From Styela clava (taxonomy: Eukaryota > Chordata > Ascidiacea > Stolidobranchia > Styelidae), in contig NC_135262.1 in the NCBI RefSeq assembly GCF_964204865.1, positions 19,211,650-19,275,649 on the forward strand: a DNA stretch of 64,000 nt. Reading direction: 5' to 3'. This document shows positions 25,060 to 36,124 of the stretch, in pieces. Position 1 is the first letter of the stretch, and each line of letters opens with the position of its first letter. Both the position numbers and the translations under genes were made by a program. The notes under the pieces were generated by a model. The model had not been told where the DNA came from. It ran no database searches and worked only from the letters and a program-made list of their open reading frames with translations.

Positions 25060-25515
25060 GGTACATCTTGGAGGTATTTGTAGAGCATTAGCTTGTCTTC
25101 GCTGGTATCAGCTTGATATTAGGCCATTCGTTTGACTAACCTGGCTCAAGGAATCCATATTTCCAGTCTTGACGTCGCCTACAATTATTTTCCCATTTGT
25201 TTCTTCTGCCGGCATACCGTATGTTGATAGCTTCAATAGTTGCACTGTTTGGCCATTCCCGAGCCGAGCGACCCTTCATTTATTAGCAGAAGGCAACAGC
25301 CTAGCCGAGGGCGAGGATCACGCAGAACCGCTGTAAGATCGCAGGCGACGTTGATCGAAAATGGCGCCAATTTACATCGTTGCGCAATCTAGGTATAGAG
25401 GACTTGCACGGGTCACGTGACTTTGTTTACTGGACGGCAAAAAACAAAGACGTCCATTTGGCTCCTGTCAGTTGCAAGTCGGATTATACGCTTCCGTTTT
25501 GTTTGGCTGTTGAAA

Positions 25516-25731
25516 ATGGTTATTTCGTATTGTTCCGTTGGTTGTACGTATAGCATAGACAACGAAATGGATCTTCAGTTATATTCCACTGTTTTGAAAA
25601 GATCCGGAACGTCGCGCAATGTAGATATCATCTATTGGCAGGACTGCTTGGTGTCAAGTCCAGAAGTCATCTCGATTGTGTTTGTGTCACTGTTTGCGGA
25701 CAGCACTTCGGTGATGGTGAGTGATATATAA
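25516..25731 (+). pseudogene. decayed THAP-type zinc finger frame
   Basis: Starting at an ATG the frame reads MVISYCSVGC, matching the THAP pattern of a Met close to C-x(2-4)-C. About 70 codons later a different frame gives the C-x2-H-F element (CGQHF) that closes the THAP C2CH module. The two halves lie in different frames, so at least one frameshift separates them. A splice-donor-like gtgagt follows at about 25718. THAP modules occur in DNA-binding proteins and P-element-like transposases; which of these this came from is unclear. The call rests on the Cys/His pattern only. Confidence 0.35.
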
Positions 25732-25973
25732 GCCCTTCCCTTAAAATAAGACCTCCTAATCAATAACAAGATTTTTTTACCTGGTCGATGGCAAGAAATC
25801 TCTCTCATACGTTTTAGAATTAAATGATTAATTAATCTAAAGCGTGTAAGAGAGGAAAATGTGTGATTTAGGTAAATGGATATCGGTTTTAAATTTTTTG
25901 TGTTTGAAAATCTCCTAATTCTGTACTTTCTAATTTTGTTTATGATAAATAAAATTATAGGACATCCCCCGAA

Positions 25974-26045
25974 AATAAGCCCTAGCGATATTTTTCGAAA
26001 GAAAATTGGAATAAGACACTGTCTTATTTTCGGGGAAACACGGTA
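25974..26045 (-). mobile_element. terminus of 'TACCGTGTTTCCCCG' repeat
   Basis: 'cttattttcggggaaacacggta' ends here. In reverse this is TACCGTGTTTCCCCGAAAAT, the terminus of a common animal DNA-transposon family. A second same-family terminus, in plus orientation, starts at 27059 (accgtgtttccccgaaat). The internal limits are unclear. Confidence 0.5.
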
Positions 26046-26535
26046 CTAGCCTAAAAGCCCTAAGCTAAGCGAACACCGAGAAAGTGGGAGATGTCACTTT
26101 GGTATTTATAAGATGTGGTGTCGCGCATCGTGCTGAGCGTTATATACGCTCGTCACCGCACCTCCGATTGCTGTTCGCCGGTTAAACAGATAGTTTATTC
26201 GAATACTCCATAATATACACAAATTTAAAATTCTGGAGGGCCAGCAATACAATTTATTTCGGCATTATGAAAACCCGACCGACAGTCAATGAAACAGAAA
26301 CGCCTGAAAAACGAGCAAAACTTGAGAATATCAAATAGAACGTGTACGGTAATGCACGCGCTAATAATATGCATAAAAAAATTCATAAACTATCAAGACC
26401 AAACATCAAGTGCTGTCGCGCAATAAGTGCTGAAGGTAAATAATTTGGCTGTTCACAATAAAATGAGTTCGATTGTGAAAAAACGGGTTTAAGTGAAGTG
26501 GAAGTTGTAGCATACCTGATGCGTAAAACAATAAC

Positions 26536-27752
26536 GGCGATATGACCGTCGATCGCTCATGTGCTTTTATGAATAAAATGGAGCGTTTGGTTCTATACAG
26601 TGTTGGGATTCAATTTCTTTATCATCCGGTTCCATCACAAAAGTCATATTTTTCACCCGGTTCTGTTACAAAAAGTCATTGACAGTAACCAGTAATGCTA
26701 ACTGGTTCACTGATCTCATAAAATTCCGTGAGACGGTTCTATAGAACCGGTGCGAAACTGCGAACCCACTGAATCCCACCTCTTGTTACCTCACTGGTTA
26801 CTTATGAGTATGGGTCGCAAAAAGAATCTTAGTGGGTCTTGAAAAGATGTAGGAAGCTTTGATTAATTATACTGGTTATTAGGATCGGTGGTGACTCGAA
26901 TATGTAAATCTTCAAAAAAAAAAATTAAATTGAATTTAAATTCTAATCTGTGAAAGTTTACGCTTTACGATCTTCTTTAATGAACAAAAATTTACTACAC
27001 AAAGAATGACCATGTGGCTTTTTACGCATAGCAGTTTTAAACACTGTACAGCACTTGTTACCGTGTTTCCCCGAAATTTAGACAGGATTTAGATTTATTT
27101 TTCTTTTGAAGAATAACACTATGTTTTTTTTAGAAGACGCCTTTTGTGTTCATTTATCAAAAATAAATTACATTGTAGAAAATCACAAGATTTTTTACTA
27201 AACATTATATAAAACCGTCACACATTGTTTTTATTTGTATTTCCTTTACAAAAATCAAGTGACAAATATCATAATTGTGACATCACACAATCTTGAATAG
27301 TGGTGTCATCTTCACCTTACCTCAGGTCAATGAACCTTTCCTCTCGCACACATTTTAAATTTATTTTAAGGGTTGGGTTCAATTAAAATCATTTTTAAAA
27401 TTCAAATCATTATCTTATTTTCAGGCCAGGCCCTTTTTCGAGGAAAGAATGTAGTTTTGCGATGATTATCCATTGCTGTGTTCTGTGTTATGTCATAATA
27501 GTAACAGTAGAAAATTAAATTAAAGTTAAGTGGGTCGCCATAAGCTGTGGTAATAAATAGTGGGTCCCAACTCTAAAAAGTTTGGGAACCACTGGTTAGA
27601 CCTCCTTATTCCAGCCAACTGCATATTTCTGATAGCCATAAATTAATTAAACACATCACTATGCTTGTTGTATTGTAGACATTTTTCAATATTGACTTGT
27701 ATATGCGTCGTTGAATAGTCTTGCTCAATGTTTTACAAGTGCTTAGCCTAAG
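26536..27752. repeat. segmental repeat copy split by hAT-like insertions
   Basis: 26536-26590 ('aacggcgatatgaccgtcg' onward) and 27598-27752 ('gacctccttattccagcc' to 'gtgcttagcc') together match the block at 39649-39890, and its relative at 45135-45370. About 1 kb is inserted between the halves. The insertion starts CAGTGTTGGGATTCAA at 26600. It contains a reversed partner end (tgaatcccacctcttg) at 26785, and finishes with gtttgggaaccactg at 27594. It looks like two hAT-type MITEs side by side. Target duplications are not clean. Confidence 0.6.
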
Positions 27753-27754
27753 AA

Positions 27755-28047
27755 CAGGGGTGAGCAACCTCTGACACGCGTGCCAAACTTGGCACGCGAG
27801 CGCATTTAATTGGTACGCGGCAGGCCTCGGAAACGAGATCATTCTTCTTCAGACAAAAAGTTTCCAAGACTCTGAATTATCTGATGAAACTAGGTGCCCG
27901 TTTATTCATTGTCGCTCGTTAACAATCCGTTATTTATTTGAACTTTCTTCGTCCTTCCATGACATATGGCTACAAAGAAATATATTATGACGTAACAAAT
28001 TAGCGAGCTTTCGCGAAATTTTGTAGAGAAGAGCGCAGCATTCATTT
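27755..28047 (+). mobile_element. hAT-like left end, incomplete
   Basis: CAGGGGTGAGCAACCTCTG at 27755 is a hAT-style terminus, followed by the small palindrome 'gcgtgccaaacttggcacgc'. No matching right end precedes the next, intact element at 28056, which may have landed within this one. Confidence 0.5.
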
Positions 28048-28055
28048 GGCTACAT

Positions 28056-28700
28056 CAACGGTGCACAACCTGCGGTCGTACGGCCGCATGCGCCGTCGTA
28101 AAAAAATAATGCGGCCGTCCTCATACACAATCCTATAAAAAAAAAATTCAAAATATAGGATTTGGCGGCTATGCTGGCGTATATTGAAACAAAACATAAG
28201 TACTGCAAAAAAGTCAGACGACACGATGCATCACAATCTGGATGGTGTATTTGCTGTTGGGGATTTAACTTCACGGTTCAGATTGAACACGCGTTTCGGC
28301 AACCCACGTGCAAGACCAAGGGAGTCATTAAATTGCTACCATGCTTTGCAACATTTTTTGAACAAAATTCATTAGAATATTTGGCGTTTAAATATACTTT
28401 TGGGGAAATAATGGGGGCGACCGCTCCTCCCCCCTCCCCGACTTTCGATTTTTTTCAAAATTGTGCAACTTGCTGCAATATATTTGCTCAAGAATAGGTC
28501 CACCAAAAAGAAAAATCCGTTTGAATTTCGAATATTATACTGCCAAGTAGTCCTACATACTTCATAATTGGGCAGACTGCACCTCGCATGGGTCAAATAC
28601 ACGGTTATGACGTCATAAAAGCATGTACCCCCTGGAGGCCGTATTGAATACAGATAAATGCAATGTGGCCGCCAATTGCTAAAAAGGTTGTTCACCCCTG
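28056..28700. mobile_element. hAT-like MITE with exact 8-bp TSD
   Basis: Exact ggctacat octamers flank it (28048-28055 and 28701-28708). The left end CAACGGTGCACAACCT pairs with the right end, which in reverse reads CAGGGGTGAACAACCT (13 of 16). 'cggccgcatg' near the left end and 'gtggccgcc' near the right are matching subterminal GC-rich motifs. Frames inside (for example 28162-28497) have no transposase features. Confidence 0.88.
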
Positions 28701-28802
28701 GGCTACATTCTTACGTAATATAGTTTGTCTGTGCCACCCTTCTTCGTCATTTCTGCTTGTTTCTTATCGATCTTAAGATCGGTAAGTATATTGATAGGTA
28801 TT

Positions 28803-28889
28803 TGTCTGTATGTATGTCTGTCTGTCTGTCTGTATGTATGTCTGTCTGTATGTATGTCTGTCTGTATGTATGTCTGTCTGTGTGTCTGT
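28803..28889. repeat. TGTC/TGTA microsatellite
   Basis: A run of the tetranucleotides tctg and tatg in mixed order. It is followed by 'gaccgcgatatctcgcgaat', suggesting a repeat in which a microsatellite sits next to a fixed sequence. Confidence 0.85.
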
Positions 28890-29159
28890 TAGATGACCGC
28901 GATATCTCGCGAATGCGAGGTTGAATCTGCTCCAAATTTTGCATGTGCATACATCATATCTCGGACCAGAAGCCTATTGATTTTGGGTTGATTATGTCGT
29001 ATATTTAGCGAGTTATTAATTAATTAGTGATGGGACACACGGTGTTGCTAGAGGTTCAGAGAGAAGAAATCGAAAGGGATTGTGTGCGTAACAATGCCCT
29101 GTCTGCGATGCTATCAAAGCCGCAGTTTCTGTTTTGGGAGATCCCCTTTTCCATACGAT

Positions 29160-29180
29160 TGTGTGTGTGTGTGTGTGTGC
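29160..29180. repeat. GT dinucleotide run
   Basis: About ten GT units. It is followed by 'gcgtaacactgttctatctg', which repeats, with changes, the sequence 'gcgtaacaatgccctgtctg' that starts near 29086. Confidence 0.85.
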
Positions 29181-29315
29181 GTAACACTGTTCTATCTGCG
29201 ATGTTGAGCGTTTAAGTATTTCAGTTACACGCCGCTTCGACATCACTGATCTGGAATCATTGAATAAAAACCATTCGGATACAATCGGAACCATCCTTCG
29301 TATACTATCTTTGCG

Positions 29316-29545
29316 TTTGACACAAACTATAGAGCTATAGGATAGTCGACGGTCGCCATTGCCGGTGGCAAATAGGCTATTGACTGAAACCAAATCTAAT
29401 TCTTTACCAAAATATCGCTAGGCTGTGGTTGAATAGCCGTCGCAATTGCGGTTAGCGCCGTTTTATTTGACACAATATATACTATAGGATAGTTGGCGTT
29501 AGCCATTTTCAGTAGTAAATTGGCTACTGGCTAAAAACTGATCAA
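29316..29545 (+). repeat. diverged direct repeat upstream of the Helentron
   Basis: 'tttgacacaaactat...ctataggatagtcgac...gccatt...ggctattgactgaaac' (29316-29391) returns as 'tttgacacaatatat...ctataggatagttggc...gccatt...ggctactggctaaaaac' (29466-29540). The spacing is 150 bp. It lies just before the transposon's first Met at 29658 and may be part of the element's 5' region. Confidence 0.6.
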
Positions 29546-29657
29546 AACGGTTCAGTTCGGATTTGCAAATTTATTCATAAAAGTATTTCCTCGAGTAGTA
29601 TTTCGACGACAACGTGGGGAGTTGGCTGTTGCTTACTACATATTTTGATATAACGCG

Positions 29658-32462
29658 ATGCCCAAGATGAAGAAAAAAAGTTTAGAGGTTAAAAAGAGGG
29701 AGAGAAAGGCTAAAAGTAAGGCCGAACAAACTTGGAAAGACAGTGTTCGTCTCACATCTTTCAATGACAAGGATAGTGATAGTGCTGCTTCTGAATGTTC
29801 TCTGTCACAGTGGCTTGCGAGTGCTCGCTATGGTATTGGTGACACGATATCACTGGTTTCCGGAGAAATGCTATCTGGTATTGTTAACAAATCTCGGCAA
29901 AAGCACCCAAATGAAACTGAGATGGGTACCTTATGTCGACTTGATAAGGCTAAAAAACATATGGCGGAGGTGCGAAAATGGGAGACCACACAGAAAAAAA
30001 TATATCGTCGAGAACAAGACAAAAAACAGACGGCCGCGGTTCGTGCGCGCGAAACGGCTCCGGAAAGATCTGTCCGTCTCCAACAAAAGAAAAAACGGAC
30101 GGCCGAGGTTCGTGCGCGCGAAACGGCTCCGGAAAGATCTGTCCGTCTCCAACAAAAGAAAAAACGGACGGCCGAGTTTCGTGCGCGCGAAACGACTCCG
30201 GAAAAATCTGTCCGTCTCCAACAAGACAAAAAACGGACGGCCGGAGTTCGGGCGCGCGAAACGACTCCGGAAAAATCTGTTCGTCTCCAACAAGACAAAA
30301 AACGGACGGCCGAGGTTCGTGCGCACGGAACGGCTCCGGAAAAATCTGTCCGTCTCCAACAAGACAAAAAACGGACGGCCGAGGTGCGTGCGCGCGAAAC
30401 GGCTCCGGAAAGATCTGTCCGTCTCCAACAAAACAAAAAACGAACAGCCGAGGTTCGTGCGCGCGAAACAGCTCCGGAAAGGTCTGTCCGTCTCCAACAA
30501 AACAAAAAACGGACGGCCGAGGTTCGGGCGCGCGAAACGACTCCGGAAAAATCTGTTCGTCTCCAACAAGACAAAAAACGGACGGCCGAGGTTCGTGCGC
30601 ACGGAACGGCTCCGGAAAAATCTGTCCGTCTCCAACAAGACAAAAAACGGACGGCCGAGGTTCGTGCGCGCGAAACGGCTCCGGAAAGATCTGTCCGTCT
30701 CCAACAAAACAAAAAACGAACAGCCGAGGTTCGTGCGCGCGAAACAGCTCCGGAAAGATCTGTCCGTATCCAACAAAACAAAAAACGGACGGCCGAGGTT
30801 CGGGCGCGCGAAACGACTCCGAAAAAATCTGTTCGTCTCCAACAAGACAAAAAACGGACGGCCGAGGTTCGTGCGCACGGAACGGCTCCGGAAAAATCTG
30901 TCCGTCTCCAACAAGACAAAAAACGGACGACCGAGGTTCGTGCGCGCGAAACGGCTCCGGAAAGATCTGTCCGTCTCCAACAAAACAAAAAACGAACAGC
31001 CGAGGTTCGTGCGCGCGAAACAGCTCCGGAAAGATCTGTCCGTCTCCAACAAAACAAAAAACGAACAGCCGAGGTTCGTGCGCGCGAAACGGCTCCAGAA
31101 AAATCTGGCCGTCTACAACAAGACAAAAAACGGACAGCCGAGGTACGAACGAAGGAAACTATACATGAAAAAACTGCTCGTCTAAATCGAATAAAAAAAC
31201 GCGCCACGGACGTTCGTCAACATGGAGAAAATAACACAAACTTTACATATATACAGAAATTTCATCACCATATTTCCAGTAGCGCAGATTTTCCCTGCAC
31301 TTCATGCCACCGTTTACAGTACAAAGTTAGTGTAGTGAAACTCAATAAAACTGCTTACAAGAACGTAAACATGAAAATAATTGAATGTGTTCTATCATTC
31401 GAAATTAAGTCACCAGATGGAAACGTGTACATTTGCAGAACATGTCACATATCGTTAAAGAATGGAAAAATACCTTGCCAATCTAAAGCGAATAATATGA
31501 CGATAGCGGACCAACCAGCTGCTTTAAAAGATCTGAATGTGCTAGAACTTCGTTTGATTTCACAGCGAATCCCTTTTATGAAAATTCTTGGACTTCCTTG
31601 TGGCAAGCAACGAGGAATTCACGGTCCAGCAGTCAATGTTCCCTCTAAGTTACACGTCGTATGTGATCAATTTCCTCGGTTGCCCTCTGAATGTCAGTTG
31701 ATTCCATTGAAGTTAAAACGTAAATTGTCCTACACATCGCATTACATGTATGATTATGTGCGAATTGATAAAGTCATATGTGCACTGAAATGGTTGAAAA
31801 TTAACAATTTCTTGTATAAAGATATCATTATCAAGGACAATTATATTGAACATGCTTCAAAAAATGACGAGGAATTGTGGAATGCTATGTTTATCGACCT
31901 CAACGATGACATGCAGTTAAATTCTAATGAATCGGTCAAAAACATTCCCGTAGCACCAGATATTCAAACAACGTGTGCTTCTCGCCATTCCTCTGATAGC
32001 GAGAAAAAGCGTAGTTCAACAAACTCATCATCCACAAATGTTTCGTATTCGCCGACATGTACGGGTAGCGTTTCGAGTCGCAATTTATGGAACACTTCGC
32101 AAACGCAGGGAATGAAAATGATAAACGTTCCATCAGATGGAAATTGTATGTTTAACGCCGTCTGCCATCACTTAGTACGTCTTGGCATATCGCTGCAAAC
32201 CCCAGTCGAAATACGACGTGAACTATCCAAATATATGCTTGAACACGCAGATGCTTATAGAGATTTTGTATGTTCCAATGTCGGATATGAAGAACTTTAT
32301 TGCTCTGACATGGAGCATCCGTCAGATTACGATTACCACATTTCCCAAGTTAATAATCCGGTGTCTCGTCATAATCTAATGTGGCAAAATTATTTAAATA
32401 AGTTGGAAAATGGTTCACAGTGGGGCGAGCATATAGCATTGCATTGTTGTGCACAAAACTAA
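29658..32462 (+). pseudogene. Helentron ORF, N-terminal part: repeats, DUF6570-like, start of OTU
   Basis: 934 residues from the first Met. Residues 1-124 are highly charged. Residues 125-515 are seventeen 23-residue repeats of the type RARETAPERSVRLQQ-KKR, very basic and likely helical. Residues ~535-750 contain paired Cys motifs (FPCTSCHRL; YICRTCHISLKNGKIPC) like the DUF6570 region of other Helitron proteins. At ~827-833 is DGNCMFNAV, the catalytic Cys (about 830) of an OTU cysteine protease. The frame ends in a stop after ALHCCAQN, before the OTU His, and the rest continues in another frame at 32449. OTU domains in Helitrons are known; their role in transposition is not settled. Confidence 0.85.
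30030..31202 (+). repeat. 69-bp in-frame tandem repeat, 17 copies
   Basis: Each unit encodes 23 residues. Units come in types. A four-unit pattern (TTPEK-D, AHGTAPEK-D, APER-N, APER-N) occurs three times in a row (units 4-7, 8-11, 12-15), so there is a 276-bp higher-order repeat. All three plus frames and two minus frames stay open through the region, so the long frames on the other strand or in other phases are shadows. Confidence 0.95.
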
Positions 32463-32667
32463 CGGAGATGATATTGTTGTGCGATCCAGATATTCATATG
32501 AAAATGAATTTCATTTAGGTCTAATTGGACAACAACACTACGTTGTATTTGAACCTGAATCACTATATTCAGTTCGAACACAGACAGTTATTCAAAAATG
32601 GAACTTATGGATATCAGTCACAAAATTCAAAGATGTAAGGTTACAAAAAGTAATTCCCCCGAAATAA
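32449..32667 (+). pseudogene. Helentron OTU domain, C-terminal part (shifted frame)
   Basis: In frame +1 relative to the preceding part, this stretch reads NGDDIVVRSRYSYENEF and then LGLIGQQHYVVFEPE. The His in QQHYVV fits the OTU catalytic His. The domain is therefore split by a single-base-type frameshift near 32449, and returns to the original frame near 32600, where the next part begins. Confidence 0.75.
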
Positions 32668-33818
32668 GCAGCGCAGTAATTGAAAATAAAGAGGATGAGA
32701 TTGATTTAAAACAATCAACAAGTGTCCGAGGTTTACAGTATGAATCAACGGTTGTCAATGATGACATCAGTAATAAAATTATCAGTATGGCTCCCGCTGA
32801 AGATGAAAAACCGATTCCATTATTGGCCGATGATAAATTCGAACAACTAGCATATCCATCATTATATCCGGATGGAAATAATGGTTTCAGTACTGATCGT
32901 GTTGTTCCAATCACTCCGCGTAAGTATTTCAATCAAAGACTTTTAGATGCTGATGGAAGATTCGCACGAAATATTGAATACTTATTATCCGCCCAGTATG
33001 CAATTGAAAGCAAACAGATACAGGGTGACGTCAACCACTTCGTGTTTCGTCGAGTAAATCACGAATGCGGAAAAAACGAGATAACTGCTGGATTTATTCG
33101 AAATTCGGATAATATAAATAACATGATTAAAACTGATAAAGCTTTCAGAATACTGCAGAATATTCGAGGTTCACCCGCTTATTTCCAAGGCGTATTTTAT
33201 GATGTACTGGCTATGATTCGTCAGATTGGAATTCCTACATTTTTCTTCACACTAAGTGCCGCAGACATGCGATGGCCAGACTTAATTTCATCCATTGCTA
33301 GACAGTACGGGTCCATTTTAACGGATGATGACGTAGCTAAGCTTTCCTTTGAGCAGAGGTCTATGTGGTTAAGGTCCAACCCAGTTACCGCAGCTAGACA
33401 CTTTCACTATCGTTTAGAATGCTTGTACAAAGATGTACTATTGTCCCCGGCACAGCCATTGGGTCATATTACTGATTATGTGATTCGGATAGAATTTCAA
33501 GCCAGAGGTTCCCCTCATGCCCATATGTTGCTTTGGGTTGACAAGGCCCCAAAGTTGGGCATTCAAACTGATGAAGAGGTGTGCGCGTTCATTAGCAAGC
33601 ACGTTGCTTGTTCATTTCCTGTTGACGACCTCCCATTGAAAGCCCTCGTTCAGGATTTACAGACACACAGTCATTCTTCCTATTGCAGGAAAAGTGGTGG
33701 ATGTAGATTTAGTTACCCAAAACCACCGAGTGAAAAAGTAATAATTGCAAAAGAAGTCGAGGAGGATGAGAGTGAATTAATGGCCCAGTCTAAAATTGTT
33801 TTAAAAAAAAGTCCGTGA
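32598..33818 (+). pseudogene. Helentron Rep, N-terminal part with HUH motif
   Basis: 406 codons in the same frame as the first ORF. It contains the Helitron_like_N region. The HUH motif is PHAHMLLWV (His 307 and 309 of this frame), the metal-binding pair of rolling-circle endonucleases. Upstream motifs such as FEQLAYPSLYPDG and FFFTLSAADMRWPDL are typical of Helitron Rep proteins. The frame ends at a run of eight A's (about 33801-33808). Reading continues in frame +1 past that run, so a one-base indel in the A run explains the break. Confidence 0.85.
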
Positions 33819-33861
33819 TACGCTATCTTCGTCGTGTCGAGACACCAGTTCGGATGTAAGT

Positions 33862-35925
33862 ATGGACGATTTACTACAAAATATTGATATTGATAATCAA
33901 CAATATCGGCAGGCACTTTGTATGTCACAAAAAGGCAACACTGTTATCCTAGCCAGAAAGCCGGCGGAGTGCTTCATCAACGCATATAACCCCGTGATAT
34001 TAAAGGCATGGCAAGCCAATATGGATACCCAGTATGTTGTTGATCCTTATGCATGTGTCATGTATGTCGCATCGTATATGATGAAAAGTGAACAGGGAAT
34101 GGGGTTGCTATTAAAACATGCATGCAAAGAATATAAGGATTTTGATATAAAAAATATGCTTAGGCGAATAAGCTCTGTCTTTTTAAATAATCGAGAACTA
34201 AGTGCACAGGTAGCATGTTATCGTATCTTATCCATTCCAATGAAAAAAATGAGTAGATCTGTTATTTACATAAACACTGATCCTGTTGCAGAACGACAGT
34301 GTATCTTAAAATCAAAAAAAGAACTGGAGAAACTGGAAGACGAAGATAGTGACATATTTCAAAAAAATATACTTGACCGATACTCGGCGAGGCCGAGTAG
34401 CTTGGACAATGTGTGTTTAGCAACTTTCGTTGCAAATTATGCAGTGAGTTATCGAAAAAATGACAAACACGTCGATGACAGCGTAAAAGATTTGTTGCAC
34501 GACGATCACGGGAATAGGGATCTTCATTATGATTTACCCCAGCATATTGTACTGAGACGCGGCCTTGGGAAAATGAGTAAAAGAAGAAGAGAATGTATAA
34601 TTCGTTTTCGAAAACATACCAAGAAAACTGATTTCAACAATTTTTGCCGTGCCAAATTGATGTTATACCTCCCTTGGCGTTCAGAGGAGCGCGACCTGTT
34701 GGCGGACCATCCAACATATTCATCTTATTATTTGGAAATACAAGACAAATTGTCTGCTGTGGAATCACGGTATTGCAACAATGTGGAGTTAGTTGATTCA
34801 GCTGTTCACAAAAATTCAGTGAGCGGTCCTCCTCTTCATTTGTGGGGCGATCTTGGCATGGAAAGTGACCTTTCAAATCAACAAGATAAATCGGAAGGTG
34901 ATACACCTTACACCACCATGATAAGAGAGGATCTTGCTGCCAACTCAGCGATCATTGAGAGTGTCGAACGTGTTGCCGTTCCCAAAAGTAACATAGGTGC
35001 GAGATACGAAATCGAAAAGAACAGAAATGTATTATCTACATCTGAATATTGTAATATGATACGCTGCTTGAATGAGAAGCAAAGGGCTATAGTATTCCAT
35101 CACAGGAAGTGGTGCAAGGATGCCGTTATTGCAATTAAACAAAACGGTTCTGTTGAACCATATAGAATTTTCTTAATTGGTCCTGGTGGAGTAGGGAAAT
35201 CACATGTGATAAAATTGATTCAGCACGATACAAGAAGATATTTCGCTCTTTCAAGAACTGTCGATCCGAATGATGTAACTTACCTCCTTTGTGCTCCAAC
35301 AGGCGTTGCTGCATTCAACATAGATGGTATAACTATACATTTTGCACTACTGTTAACAAATAGGAAAGCTAGCAGTGGACACGACGGCATATCCTTCGAA
35401 AAACTGAATACTTTGCGATCTCATCTTGGCAGATTACGTGTATTAATTATCGATGAAATCTCCATGGTAAGTTCAGACATGCTTTTAAACATTCACAAAC
35501 GCCTGCAAGTGATCAAGGGAAATGCGGCTTCATTTGGAAACGTTTCTGTTTTAGCAGTCGGTGATTTGTTCCAATTGCCTCCGGTCTGTCAGCCTCAAAT
35601 ATTTTGTCCTGTTTCTGATGAAACTATGCGCCTGGGTCGGTGTCTTTGGAATAATTATTTCCACTTGCACGAATTAGATGAAATTATGCGCCAAAAAAAC
35701 GATAGAAATTTTGCAGAATTGTTATGTCGGATTCGATTAGGAAATCAAACACGAGCCGACATAGATACACTGCGCACAAGGGAGATTCATCTTTTCGATC
35801 TCAACTATCCAGAGGAGGCATTGCACGTTTTTGCTTACAACAACGACGTAGATAACTGGAACTTATTCAAACTGAATAAGTTGATTCAAAGTGGGCCCGA
35901 AAATTGTGATACCGGCCATAGATGA
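33862..35925 (+). pseudogene. Helentron Rep C-terminal part and PIF1-like helicase
   Basis: The frame is open from the A run and its first Met is at 33862. Residues 68 and 72 are the two Tyr of the Rep active site (VMYVASYMMK, Y-x3-Y-x2-K). The helicase begins near residue 400, with Walker A GPGGVGKS at 440-447, the APTGVAA motif, Walker B IDEISM near 530, and GDLFQLPPV. The frame stops soon after NKLIQSGPENC, and helicase sequence continues in the next frame from about 35891. This superfamily 1 5'-3' helicase would unwind DNA during rolling-circle transposition. Confidence 0.88.
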
Positions 35926-36124
35926 CAAAAGGGAGGGGTTGTCTCTAATTAGTTTGCGTGCATCTGGTTTAAAGTTAAAAAGATGCAAAACCGGCGGTTT
36001 GCACACCGTCTTGGAAATTGCTGTTGGGTGTAGAGTCATGTTGCTTTATAATATAGACACGAGTGACGGTTTGGTGAATGGAGTAATGGGTACCGTTCAA
36101 TATATTGCAAAAAATGACAAATAA
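35891..36124 (+). pseudogene. Helentron helicase, middle part
   Basis: Continues the helicase in frame +1: GPKIVIPAIDDKREG, then GCRVMLLYNIDTSDGLVNG, the conserved region where PIF1-type helicases read 'G.RVMLLRNID...GLVNG'. A TAA at 36122-36124 interrupts it. The same frame resumes immediately afterwards, so this is an in-frame nonsense codon, not a frameshift. Confidence 0.8.

Noticed and set aside
29828..31207. 459-codon minus-strand frame rich in Arg, Ser and Phe.
   Set aside because: It is a shadow of the 69-bp repeat; the plus frame continues into recognisable domains on its far side, the minus frame does not.
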